Source of the DNA: Erythrobacter sp. SG61-1L
Lineage (GTDB): Bacteria > Pseudomonadota > Alphaproteobacteria > Sphingomonadales > Sphingomonadaceae
Direction: 5' to 3'
DNA length: 64,000 nt
Assembly: GCF_001305965.1 (NCBI RefSeq)
Contig: NZ_JXQC01000003.1
Span: 806,001-870,000 of the forward strand
Shown here: positions 27,270 to 35,373 of the stretch, in pieces
Position numbering within the stretch: position 1 is the stretch's first letter
How the letters are laid out: each line of letters begins with the position of its first letter
The notes under the pieces: model-generated
Databases searched by the model: none
What the model was told of the DNA's origin: nothing
The model's input: the letters and a program-made list of their open reading frames with translations, nothing else
Made by a program: the position numbers and the translations under genes

Positions 27270-28067
27270 TCAGGCCACGGAAAGGATCTGGAACTCCTGC
27301 ACCATGTAGAGCGGGTGGCGGCTGCCTCGCGCGAAGGGCGGCTTTTTCATGCGGCCCAGATAGCTGTGCGCCTGCCGCGCGGTCGTGGCAGTTGGATTGA
27401 AGCAGAGGTAGACCGGCCTGCGGATGCCCAGCTTCTCCATCATGGGGCGGAACTTCGCCTCCATCTCGGTCCGCGTCTGCCATCCCAGCGTGAAATTGAT
27501 GACGCGGAAGATCAGGCCATCGGTGTCGGCCGGCACGCCCCATTCCGTGAACCCGGCATTGCCCAGATCCTCCACGCCCTGCTCATAGTCGAAATTGTAG
27601 TAGTGGCTCGGCTCGATCTTCTCGCCCAGCACCAGCATCGATGCTTCGAAATCGCCGGTATGGCCAGTGACGTCGATCCGCCACCACGTCGCGGTTTCCA
27701 CCGCGTCCAGTTCCAGATGGCTGTGGTAGAGCCCGTCCTCGCGCGTGATCGATGGGCTGATGAAGTCCAGCGCCGTGCTGTCATAGGGCGCGCTCGAACC
27801 GTCAACATCGTCTTGACTGTTGCCCAGCCGCAGACGGATCTTGGTGCCGGGCAAAGCGTTGGCCAGCATCACGGAGCAGAAGTCGATCGCCTTGGCCGTG
27901 CTGAAATTGCCCCGAGCCCAGACATTGCTTGCGCCGCTGGTGCGCCAGGTCAGGCCCTGATCGATATGACGGCCGAGGAACTTTGCAGGATGGCCACCGC
28001 GCGCATTGCCCGTGACGACATTTTCCAGTTCGAGCGGAACGACGAAGAAGGGTTTCCGGATCGTCAT
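27270..28067 (-). CDS. phage late protein, likely virion-associated
   Basis: This 265-residue, beta-rich protein has many aromatic and Gly residues and no recognised domain. It overlaps the upstream gene (ATG inside its stop region) and is the last gene of the late operon, after the lysis cassette. Such end-of-operon genes often code for receptor-binding or accessory virion proteins. This is inferred from position only. Confidence 0.6.
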   Translation of the reverse strand: MTIRKPFFVVPLELENVVTGNARGGHPAKFLGRHIDQGLTWRTSGASNVWARGNFSTAKAIDFCSVMLANALPGTKIRLRLGNSQDDVDGSSAPYDSTALDFISPSITREDGLYHSHLELDAVETATWWRIDVTGHTGDFEASMLVLGEKIEPSHYYNFDYEQGVEDLGNAGFTEWGVPADTDGLIFRVINFTLGWQTRTEMEAKFRPMMEKLGIRRPVYLCFNPTATTARQAHSYLGRMKKPPFARGSRHPLYMVQEFQILSVA

Positions 28068-28068
28068 G

Positions 28069-28446
28069 TCAGCCCCACACCATTGCGGCGGAATCCTGCT
28101 TGGCGAAGTCGAAGCCGAATTCCGCGATCAGCACCTTGCGGCTCACATCATGCCGGTCAGAGGTGAGCCATCCATTCGGGATCGTTCCGGAGGTGTAATC
28201 AATCGCGGCCATCTCGTCGGTCCCGTTCATTTCGGCCCGGAAGCGTCGGCGCCCGATAACGCCCAGCAGTGCCTGCCTCTCATCGGCCATGATCTGCGCA
28301 TCTGCAGTGCTGTCGAAGAACGTCTCGACCGGGTCTTCGCTTTCGCGCGCTGAATTGCCGAACGCGGCGCGGACATCGGCATCCTCTGAAACGACCTTGC
28401 GGTATTCCTCAAGGATGAATCCGATGCGGGTAGGGGTTGCGGGCAT
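28069..28446 (-). CDS. phage late hypothetical protein
   Basis: This 125-residue protein has a helical N-terminus and a beta-rich C-terminus. It starts four bases downstream of Rz1 and is coupled to the next gene. It probably works with the 265-residue product of that gene. The family is unknown. Confidence 0.6.
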   Translation of the reverse strand: MPATPTRIGFILEEYRKVVSEDADVRAAFGNSARESEDPVETFFDSTADAQIMADERQALLGVIGRRRFRAEMNGTDEMAAIDYTSGTIPNGWLTSDRHDVSRKVLIAEFGFDFAKQDSAAMVWG

Positions 28447-28449
28447 GGT

Positions 28450-28785
28450 TCAGAATACTCCCAGGAACTTGTGGCGGCTTCGCTTCACCGCCTCCCGGTC
28501 CCTTTCTTCACATCGTTCCACGATGCCCACGGCTGCGCGGTATCGGTCGTTTGCCTTGTCGAGCTGGCCGGTCTGCGCATCGCCAAAGGCGATCCAGTCG
28601 CCCACCGTTTCGCCCTGCGGAAGATCGGCGCCGGGCACTCCCTGCCGCCATTCATCGGGCAGTAGCGTGCTGCAGGCACTCGGGGCGCTCACGATAGGCG
28701 GCGCGCTTACACAGGCTGCGGATGCCAGCAGCATGGGCAGCAGGATCAACCGGCGCATTGGCACCGGGGGCATTGCGAATGTCAT
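28450..28785 (-). CDS. Rz1-like outer-membrane spanin lipoprotein
   Basis: This 111-residue protein has a lipoprotein signal (RRLILLPMLLASAAC, lipobox ASAAC). Its gene starts inside the Rz gene in another frame, the classical Rz/Rz1 arrangement. GGGAG precedes ATG 28785; ATG 28758 is also possible. It would sit in the outer membrane and pair with Rz to fuse the membranes in the last step of lysis. Confidence 0.8.
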   Translation of the reverse strand: MTFAMPPVPMRRLILLPMLLASAACVSAPPIVSAPSACSTLLPDEWRQGVPGADLPQGETVGDWIAFGDAQTGQLDKANDRYRAAVGIVERCEERDREAVKRSRHKFLGVF

Positions 28786-29029
28786 GGGCGTTCTCCCGCG
28801 TAAGGGCGTCTGTGGCGGCCTCTCCGGCCATTTGGGTGCCGATGGTGTTAACGGCGTCGTTTCCGCTCTGGATGGCCGCCTGAGCGGTGTTCTTACCCAA
28901 GCGGGCCTCGGTCTTGGCGGTGGCCCCGCCCAGCAGGGTGGAAACCAGCCACCAGATGCCGAGAGCGAGCAGCGCAGCAACGATGGCCCAGGCGATGGGT
29001 TTGCGCAGCAGAGTGGCCAGCCAGGTCAT
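28652..29029 (-). CDS. Rz-like inner-membrane spanin
   Basis: This 125-residue protein has an N-terminal membrane anchor (IAWAIVAALLALGIWWLVS), a periplasmic helical domain and the C-terminal signature RSLCKRAAYRERPEC common in phage Rz proteins. The ATG shares one base with the endolysin stop. It overlaps Rz1 by 134 bases. Confidence 0.82.
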   Translation of the reverse strand: MTWLATLLRKPIAWAIVAALLALGIWWLVSTLLGGATAKTEARLGKNTAQAAIQSGNDAVNTIGTQMAGEAATDALTRENAHDIRNAPGANAPVDPAAHAAGIRSLCKRAAYRERPECLQHATAR

Positions 29030-29664
29030 CACAGCACCCCCAGCCCTTCGCGGCAGACCTTCGCCTCCCGCGCGCGACGGGCGACAAGGCCTTTGACCAC
29101 CCTGCCACCAGCCTTGTTCCACCACGTTATCGCGGCGCAACCACCGGATAAGTCACCAGCATTGAAGCGCGCCCTGGCAGTAGATTTGCAATAGCCGCTC
29201 GTCCCCACATTGTAAGCGAGTGAAACAGCGGCAAAGCGAGGACCTTGGCGTTGGCGCTCGGCAACCGGGCTGTCAGAAAGCGCAAGCCCAGGCGTGCAGG
29301 CCATCACGGCGCTGGCGTGTTTCACCAGTTCCTCTTCCAGCATGGCCGAGCATTCCGCCTCGGTGAAGGTCTTGCCCTGCAGCAATGGCTTACCGCGCCA
29401 GGTGGTGATCCCATCGCAGGCAGTGGGCACGCCCACCATGTCCAGATAGACCTTCAGGTACTGCTTGCCGGAAAGGTGGCGGATCTGCAGTTCCCCGCTA
29501 TCAGCCACAGTCGCATCCACTTTCCGGCCGCTTTCTTCCTGCGGCACTGCAATGCCCAGCGCCACGGCCACGGCGGCACCCACGATGGATGCGAGCGTGA
29601 TCTTGCCTTTCCGGGCAGCAGAGGCGCCCACAGGCAGATTGGTTTCAGCGGGGGCCTTAGCCAT
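29029..29664 (-). CDS. phage endolysin, GH24 lysozyme-like with N-terminal membrane segment
   Basis: This 211-residue protein has a hydrophobic segment at about 22-40 that looks like a signal-anchor, so it may be a SAR-type endolysin. The lysozyme core is YLKVYLDMVGVPTACDGIT, with Asp75 and Thr81 at the catalytic D and T places. The Glu expected ten residues before the Asp is Ser65 (LSGKQY), with Glu58 nearby. It sits between holin and spanins, so its role in cell-wall degradation is clear even if the catalytic Glu is unsettled. Confidence 0.8.
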   Translation of the reverse strand: MAKAPAETNLPVGASAARKGKITLASIVGAAVAVALGIAVPQEESGRKVDATVADSGELQIRHLSGKQYLKVYLDMVGVPTACDGITTWRGKPLLQGKTFTEAECSAMLEEELVKHASAVMACTPGLALSDSPVAERQRQGPRFAAVSLAYNVGTSGYCKSTARARFNAGDLSGGCAAITWWNKAGGRVVKGLVARRAREAKVCREGLGVL

Positions 29665-29899
29665 CGTTCGCGCCTCCTTGCTTCCACAGCCGCGCGAGCG
29701 TGGGGATAACGAACACCACCAGCGAGACGCCCGCGGCCAGCGCCGTGCGCCAGATGCCGTTCGGCAAGAAGCCGATCAAGCCCAGCAGCAGGGTAGGATG
29801 CGCGGTCAGCACACCGGCCACGATTGCGGCAATTGCGGCGATGCGGATGCTCCAGAAGCGCCACCAGCTGTGCGCTTCATCGATCAGCCATTTGCTCAT
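29657..29899 (-). CDS. holin-like membrane protein
   Basis: This 80-residue protein has two hydrophobic helices (about 20-35 and 40-70) and a short basic tail. It overlaps the endolysin by eight bases and has AAGGAGA before its ATG. The place directly before the endolysin fits a holin that times lysis by permeabilising the inner membrane. Confidence 0.75.
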   Translation of the reverse strand: MSKWLIDEAHSWWRFWSIRIAAIAAIVAGVLTAHPTLLLGLIGFLPNGIWRTALAAGVSLVVFVIPTLARLWKQGGANDG

Positions 29900-29909
29900 T
29901 GCGTTCTCC

Positions 29910-30254
29910 TTAAGGTTGGCCGGCGCCGGGTGTGTGGCCGCCAAGAATTGCCCAGACGGTAGCTCCGGCACCAACGAGCCACGCCAGCGCTGGACTGCGC
30001 ATGATCGCGCCCCAGACGCCCTTTTCCCCGGCGCGCGCAGCTTCCTTCAATTCGAGCGCGTGAACCTTGCTGCTGACCAGTTCGATGGCGGTGCGGTTCT
30101 CGGAACTGATCTGGGCAGAGGCGCGGATATCACTGCGAAGTCCGCCGATGGCTTCGGACAGCACCGAATGTTGATTGCCCATGTCGCGGGCCAATCCGTC
30201 CAGTCTGGCATGCACCCGGTTGATGGCTGTCGAGAGATCCGGATCATTCAGCAT
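29910..30254 (-). CDS. coiled-coil membrane-tail protein of the lysis module
   Basis: This 114-residue protein has a long helical or coiled-coil region and one C-terminal membrane segment (SPALAWLVGAGATVWAIL). GGAGG precedes ATG 30254. It may be a second holin or a lysis regulator, as phages often carry such a pair. Confidence 0.65.
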   Translation of the reverse strand: MLNDPDLSTAINRVHARLDGLARDMGNQHSVLSEAIGGLRSDIRASAQISSENRTAIELVSSKVHALELKEAARAGEKGVWGAIMRSPALAWLVGAGATVWAILGGHTPGAGQP

Positions 30255-30324
30255 GCCCGCCTCCATCGCGCGCGGATTGCTCAACGCCCAGCTTCTGCTG
30301 GAACGCCTTGGGTTCGATCATCAT
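30244..30324 (-). CDS. possible 26-residue phage peptide
   Basis: The ORF MMIEPKAFQQKLGVEQ... ends in overlap with the following gene. The Shine-Dalgarno is weak. It could be a leader ORF or chance. Confidence 0.3.
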   Translation of the reverse strand: MMIEPKAFQQKLGVEQSARDGGGHAE

Positions 30325-30406
30325 GTCAGGTTTCCCTATCTCGGGCGGATTGCGATGGTTGCCGCGCACCAGCCGTTGTCGGCATGATGTGCGGACAATT
30401 TTTCGG

Positions 30407-31036
30407 TCAGTTCGGAACAAGACCCTGCAGAATACCGGTCGTGGCAGTTGGCGTTCCACCAATGGTGAAGGTCACGCTGCCAGTAGCACCAGCAGGAAAG
30501 TCCTTCTTATAGACCGAAACTGGCGGACCACCGCTCCTGACACTATTGACGAGTTCCCAAGAGGCGTCAGGTGGAGCGTGCGTCCCGGTTAATCCGGTCG
30601 ATGCAATGTGAGCCAGAACCGTTCCGGCCTTGGAAAGCGTTATGCCTGGAATGACAAGAGACCCGGTTCCTGTCCTTGTTCCGGCAGTCCCTATCGCGTC
30701 ATGGTTGGCGTTGCGGAACACGCAGCCAATCATGTTCTTGTTGACTGATGCGCCATAGGTGAACGTGTTCGCGGATGGAGGATAGGGCGAGGTACTGATT
30801 ACGAGATCGCAGGTCTGGTTTGTCTCAAGCCGTTCCGTCCATCCACTGGGCGGCGTCCATCCAGATCCACCAGTTTCAGGAGCGAGCGAGGCAATGAGAA
30901 GATCGCCAGTGGCAGCACCGCTACCGTAACTTCCGTTGATCGTTGTTCCAGCAGCTGTATTTGAACCGGTGGAAATCAGTTCGACACCATTGGACCGCCC
31001 GGCAAAACCCTCGAACACGCAGTTCTGCAACAGCAT
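30407..31036 (-). CDS. phage fibre-associated structural protein
   Basis: This 209-residue, beta-rich protein is high in Gly, Ser and Thr, with no recognised domain. It is coupled to the tail-fibre gene upstream. It probably forms the distal part of, or an accessory to, the fibre. Base composition looks less GC-rich than that of the neighbouring tail genes. Confidence 0.6.
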   Translation of the reverse strand: MLLQNCVFEGFAGRSNGVELISTGSNTAAGTTINGSYGSGAATGDLLIASLAPETGGSGWTPPSGWTERLETNQTCDLVISTSPYPPSANTFTYGASVNKNMIGCVFRNANHDAIGTAGTRTGTGSLVIPGITLSKAGTVLAHIASTGLTGTHAPPDASWELVNSVRSGGPPVSVYKKDFPAGATGSVTFTIGGTPTATTGILQGLVPN

Positions 31037-32421
31037 CAGCTATCGTCCGCCGCGTCAGTGGTCAGGATGATCCGGACGCCCAGCAATTTCGCATCGGCAG
31101 CGAGCGTATCGGAACCGTTGGCCGCATCGCGGTAGAACTCGAACACCACCATGTCGCCGTTGGCCGGAGATCCGCCCACCGTAATCGCGGAGGATTGCGC
31201 CGACACCATCACGTCATTGGCCGCCGTCACGCCATCGGTCACGCTTTGCGCCGTGCCAAACGCGGCATCGATCGGATCGTCATCGGAGATCGCCACGGCG
31301 CGGCAGGCCCAGACGACATTGCCCGTTGTCGTAGCGGTCCAGATATATTGGACCTTTACCGTTCCCTTGTCCCAACGCTTCGGCATCAGGAACCGGATCT
31401 GCGCGTATTCCGCGGTCGATGCGTCGAAATCCAGCGTCTCGACCATGATCTTGTTGGTCGTGGTTTCGCTCGAACCTACAGCCGGACCATTCGTGGTGCG
31501 GCGAGTCATCGCAGTGGCCGGGATAGGGATCTCGTGAACGCCATCGGCAAAGACATATTGCCGCGTCGCGCCGTTCATGCGGTGGAACCGGCCCGCAGTG
31601 GTTGCCCATTCGTCGCCGTCCGCTGGCGATGATGGCGCGGCGCCGGCAGGCATATTGGCCGACGCGCCACCGCTCGCGGATGCCACCATGCCGAGCTTGC
31701 CTTCCATGGTGCCGCCCGATTTCAGCAGGGCATTGCTGTTCGGCAGCAGGCCGATGGTCCAGTCAGAGCGAGTACCGGAACCTGCCGATGACGTGACATT
31801 CACGGTCAGCGCGTCGGTGCCTGAATTATAGGCAGTGATCGTGCCCACCATGTAATGCGTGGTCGGATTGGCATTGCTGGTGATCACGACGCCTTGGCCC
31901 GACACGAAGGCCGCATCTGCCGTGAGCGTGAATCCCTTCGATCCGGTGCCGATTGCCACCGAACTGGTCGAAGCTGCCGTCAGCGCGGCAACCGCCGAAG
32001 CCGCCGCTGCTGCAGCGCTATTGCTTGCAGCCGTTGCGCTCCCGGACGCGGCCGTTGCAGAGCCGGCCGCTGCCGTGGCGCTGGCCGCAGCAGCTATCGC
32101 GTCATCATTCGCATCGGATGCGGACCCAGCGGCCGCGCTGGCCGAACCGGACGCGGCCGTTGCAGAGCCGGCTGCCGAAGTTGCCGAGCCAGCAGCAGCC
32201 GTTGCGCTCCCGGCTGCCGCCGTAGCGCTGCCAGCCGCTGCCGTAGCGCTGGCCTCTGCTGCATCCGCAAAGGTTTCGACGCCATCGGCGCTGGCCTCGG
32301 CTCGCGCGGCTTGCCTCGCAGCCTCAGCGACGTTCTCGCCCAACTTGACGACAGGGCGCCCTTCGCTGTTCCGGGCAAGGATGATCGGACCGCCGCGGGC
32401 GGAAAGCAGTGCGGCAGCCAT
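31036..32421 (-). CDS. tail fibre protein with Ala-rich heptad repeats
   Basis: The product has 461 residues. About residues 55-160 consist of near-heptad Ala/Ser/Thr/Gly repeats (SATAAAG-type), as in trimeric phage tail fibres. A beta-rich C-terminal half follows, probably host-contacting. The repeats also appear at DNA level (31970-32260), so copy number may vary by recombination. Confidence 0.8.
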   Translation of the reverse strand: MAAALLSARGGPIILARNSEGRPVVKLGENVAEAARQAARAEASADGVETFADAAEASATAAAGSATAAAGSATAAAGSATSAAGSATAASGSASAAAGSASDANDDAIAAAASATAAAGSATAASGSATAASNSAAAAAASAVAALTAASTSSVAIGTGSKGFTLTADAAFVSGQGVVITSNANPTTHYMVGTITAYNSGTDALTVNVTSSAGSGTRSDWTIGLLPNSNALLKSGGTMEGKLGMVASASGGASANMPAGAAPSSPADGDEWATTAGRFHRMNGATRQYVFADGVHEIPIPATAMTRRTTNGPAVGSSETTTNKIMVETLDFDASTAEYAQIRFLMPKRWDKGTVKVQYIWTATTTGNVVWACRAVAISDDDPIDAAFGTAQSVTDGVTAANDVMVSAQSSAITVGGSPANGDMVVFEFYRDAANGSDTLAADAKLLGVRIILTTDAADDS

Positions 32422-32813
32422 CAGTCGCCCACCCCGGCCTGCACCACGAATGCGCCTTTGCAGATCAGGCGTTGCGGTGCACCGCTTGGCGTTACCAGCA
32501 GGTCATAGACGAATGAGCCTGCGCCTAGCGTTTCCATCGATGCTTCATCGATCTGGACCCGAAGGGTGGTTGCACCGACCTGCGCACCCTGTTCGTTGAC
32601 GTAATTGGCGTCGTAGGACGCCGAGACGCCCTCGGACCCGGCAGCAGCGCCCGTAACGGACTTGGACGGGCTGACGCCTTCGGCAGAGGCAATTGCGAAG
32701 ACATAGGTGCCCCCGCTCAGGTTCTGGCCTTCGATGATGAAGTCCCCGTCACCGGTGGCGCCTCCCCAGGGCACGCGCTTGGACGGCACGGTGATGTCGT
32801 GTTCCCAATACAT
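32421..32813 (-). CDS. phage tail-associated hypothetical protein
   Basis: This 130-residue beta-rich protein begins MYWEHDITVPS. It is coupled to the fibre gene and may be a small baseplate or fibre-attachment protein. Confidence 0.6.
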   Translation of the reverse strand: MYWEHDITVPSKRVPWGGATGDGDFIIEGQNLSGGTYVFAIASAEGVSPSKSVTGAAAGSEGVSASYDANYVNEQGAQVGATTLRVQIDEASMETLGAGSFVYDLLVTPSGAPQRLICKGAFVVQAGVGD

Positions 32814-32816
32814 GGC

Positions 32817-33344
32817 TTACTCCGGCCAACCTGTGTTGATGTCGATGAGGTCGAGCGCGGCCAGATCTTCCGCCGCCTCGATGCTGGAGCGCAGGGCCTG
32901 CCGATAAGCATGGCAGGCGTCAGAGTGGGCAAAGACTTCGGCGCAGATCAGGGCCGCGTCCTCGGCGCTGAGCGATACGATGGAATCGTCCGCCATGGTC
33001 CAGTCAATGGCGCGGGGCAGGGCGGCCAGCCGCTCGAAGGCAGCAAGGCTTGCCTCGCTGGTCTGCACGCGCCCAAAGCTGGTTTCGCAACCGTTATGCA
33101 GGGCTTTGGTTGCGCAGCGCTTTGCCTGCTGCCACTTGGCCGCCTTGGCCTCTTCCAGCGTTGGGACGCGCGCGACCACCGATCCGGTTTCGGGATCGAC
33201 CTTGAACGCGGCCATGTCGTGGGTGCCCAGAACGGCCCCGACATCGCCGCTGGTATAGGTGGCGAAATCCTCCAGCATCTGTGCTGAAACCTGGGCGAAC
33301 ATTTCCCCGGTCTGCTTGTTGTAGAGGGTGGCTTGAATGCTCAT
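32817..33344 (-). CDS. DUF4376-like tail protein
   Basis: This 175-residue protein has a C-terminal half (EAKAAKWQQAKRCATKAL ... TMADDSIVSLSAEDA ... ACHAYRQALRSSIEAAED) with the layout of DUF4376, a domain found in tail-fibre and fibre-assembly proteins. It lies between the tail-tip and fibre genes. A role in fibre structure or assembly is inferred. Confidence 0.65.
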   Translation of the reverse strand: MSIQATLYNKQTGEMFAQVSAQMLEDFATYTSGDVGAVLGTHDMAAFKVDPETGSVVARVPTLEEAKAAKWQQAKRCATKALHNGCETSFGRVQTSEASLAAFERLAALPRAIDWTMADDSIVSLSAEDAALICAEVFAHSDACHAYRQALRSSIEAAEDLAALDLIDINTGWPE

Positions 33345-33357
33345 TACGTCTCCCCGC

Positions 33358-35373
33358 TCACCGCTTCGCCAACTGGCACTGCATCGCAGTGATCAGCACG
33401 CTGGTGAGGTCATCGGAATTGATCTGGATGGTGTAGGTATTGGTAGATCCTGCGACCGGGCTGGTGTCGGTCCAGATCCATGTGGACATGCCTTCGGCAT
33501 CGACGATGTCTATGTCCGGCGTCCCGGAAAGCGCAGTGACGCCGTTGCGCATGCAGCGGAACGTCGCATGGTCATTGCTGCCGCCATTGCGCTGCAGCAC
33601 CATCGAAACCCTGATCTGCACCTGCTGCGAACCATCGGCGGCGGGCGTAACCGCGACAGAGGCCGCAACCCCTCCCGGTGAAATGGTCTGATACGTGCCG
33701 GTCGATGTCACGGACCAAGCTGTGCCTGAATAATAGCTGGTCCCGGCCGTGATGGCATTGTCCTGAACCGCGCCGGTCCCGACATTGTCGTCCTTGATCG
33801 TACCGTCCGGGTTCGACGTATTGTAAGGCCGTTGGTCGGCCAGCATCGGATAGGGATTTTCCCAGACGTAATTCGTCGCTCCGGGCTGCTTCTGGCCGAA
33901 GCACGCCCAGACCGGCGTGTCGCCCGCGGGCAGGCTGCCGTAATCGTCCACCCAGCCGCTCGGCACCCCGCTGCTGTCCGCTGGCTTCGCGGGCTGCGTG
34001 GCATTCTTGCGATAGACGATGTTGGTGATCACCCCATCCAACTGGCCGCTCATCAGCGCCCAATAGGTGGCATTGGGAGGCTCATGGCCGCTCGACGGCG
34101 TGGTGTTGATGTAGAGATATTTCGCGCCGTTCGGCAGGCTGACGTAATTGCCTTCGCGATAGGTCGTGCTGGCGTTGAACGCACCGAGATCGATCAATTG
34201 CGCGGTGAAGGCGATCTCGCTGGTGGTATGAACGCGCCAGGCCCGGTTCGCGCCCATCGTGGTCTTGGCATAGGGCGTGCTGACCGACTTCTCTTCGATC
34301 TTCTTGACCACGGGCAGGGCACGGCCCCGGCCTTCCAACACCACCTGTTCGGGCTGATCCAGCGCGATGCGCGCGGTGAATAACTTGCCCGCGAACGACA
34401 CCCCGCTCTGCGCGTTGCAGGCCAGCGCGAGTTTCGCGGCGATCTGGCGGAACGTGGTTTGCTGTGTCAGCACAAGATTGATCGGGCGCGGCACTGCTGC
34501 GTCCAGCCCGTCGAGAGAGGCAGTTTCGAGCAGGTCCGCATCGATGCCGGCGATGGTGGCGAGCGCCTTGATGATCGCTCCGGTATAGCGCGGCGTGGAA
34601 GTGCCGACCTTGTGGCCCTTGATGTCACCCGTGATCACGCCATAGGCCGGGGCGCCCAGCCGGATCATGCCAGCGGCAAGGCAAGTGGCGTATTTCCCAT
34701 TGGCGACGGTGGCCGCGACCAGTGCGGAATAGGTGCTGTAATTCGCCACGGGCGATCCGAAGCTGCTGCCGCGCTCAAACAGTTCGGTCAGTTCCTCGAT
34801 CGCACCGTAGGCGCTGAACTGATAGACGTTGTTCACCGCATCGATCAGCACCGGCTCGACGTTCTTGGCATGGCCGATCACCAGCGGCTTGACCCGGTTT
34901 TTCAGGTCTGCCGAGCCTTCCGCACCGGTTGTCCCGGCATATTCCAGCGTAAGGACATCTTCGTCGAACGGCTCGGTATCGACCTCGGCCGTCAGCGTCA
35001 GCTTATCGTGGGTCCGGTCCTGCGCCGTAACCTTACCGGCGAATACCCGGCGCCACGGCCATGTCTCACCGGCTGCACCTGCGAAGATCTCCACGCCGGC
35101 ACCGGCCCAGACCAGCGTGTTGATCCAGTCCATGTCCTCGCGCAGCCGGTCCAGCGCCAGCGCAAATTCCGCTGCACCGGTAGAGACGGAAGTAGACAGG
35201 TCGCCATCGAACAGTCGCATGGCAAGGGAAGGGGCCTTGGTGACGGCGGGATACCAGGTCACATCGCCAAGGCCGGTTATCTCGCGCAGGTTAGCCGTGC
35301 AGGCGCGCACCGTCACGCGCCCCCCGTCCGCGGGATATAGCGGAGTGACCCGGATCAGGCAGTGCTGGACCAT
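33358..35373 (-). CDS. tail tip / host-specificity protein
   Basis: The product has 671 residues. Its position just after the tape measure and its size fit the central tail-tip or baseplate-hub protein, although it is much shorter than lambda gpJ. The N-terminal 350 residues look like a hub domain and the C-terminal part has beta-rich modules. The ATG overlaps the tape-measure stop. Confidence 0.7.
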   Translation of the reverse strand: MVQHCLIRVTPLYPADGGRVTVRACTANLREITGLGDVTWYPAVTKAPSLAMRLFDGDLSTSVSTGAAEFALALDRLREDMDWINTLVWAGAGVEIFAGAAGETWPWRRVFAGKVTAQDRTHDKLTLTAEVDTEPFDEDVLTLEYAGTTGAEGSADLKNRVKPLVIGHAKNVEPVLIDAVNNVYQFSAYGAIEELTELFERGSSFGSPVANYSTYSALVAATVANGKYATCLAAGMIRLGAPAYGVITGDIKGHKVGTSTPRYTGAIIKALATIAGIDADLLETASLDGLDAAVPRPINLVLTQQTTFRQIAAKLALACNAQSGVSFAGKLFTARIALDQPEQVVLEGRGRALPVVKKIEEKSVSTPYAKTTMGANRAWRVHTTSEIAFTAQLIDLGAFNASTTYREGNYVSLPNGAKYLYINTTPSSGHEPPNATYWALMSGQLDGVITNIVYRKNATQPAKPADSSGVPSGWVDDYGSLPAGDTPVWACFGQKQPGATNYVWENPYPMLADQRPYNTSNPDGTIKDDNVGTGAVQDNAITAGTSYYSGTAWSVTSTGTYQTISPGGVAASVAVTPAADGSQQVQIRVSMVLQRNGGSNDHATFRCMRNGVTALSGTPDIDIVDAEGMSTWIWTDTSPVAGSTNTYTIQINSDDLTSVLITAMQCQLAKR

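Noticed and set aside
31970-32260. Short tandem DNA repeats in the fibre gene
   Set aside because: They are explained by the Ala-rich heptads of the encoded fibre.
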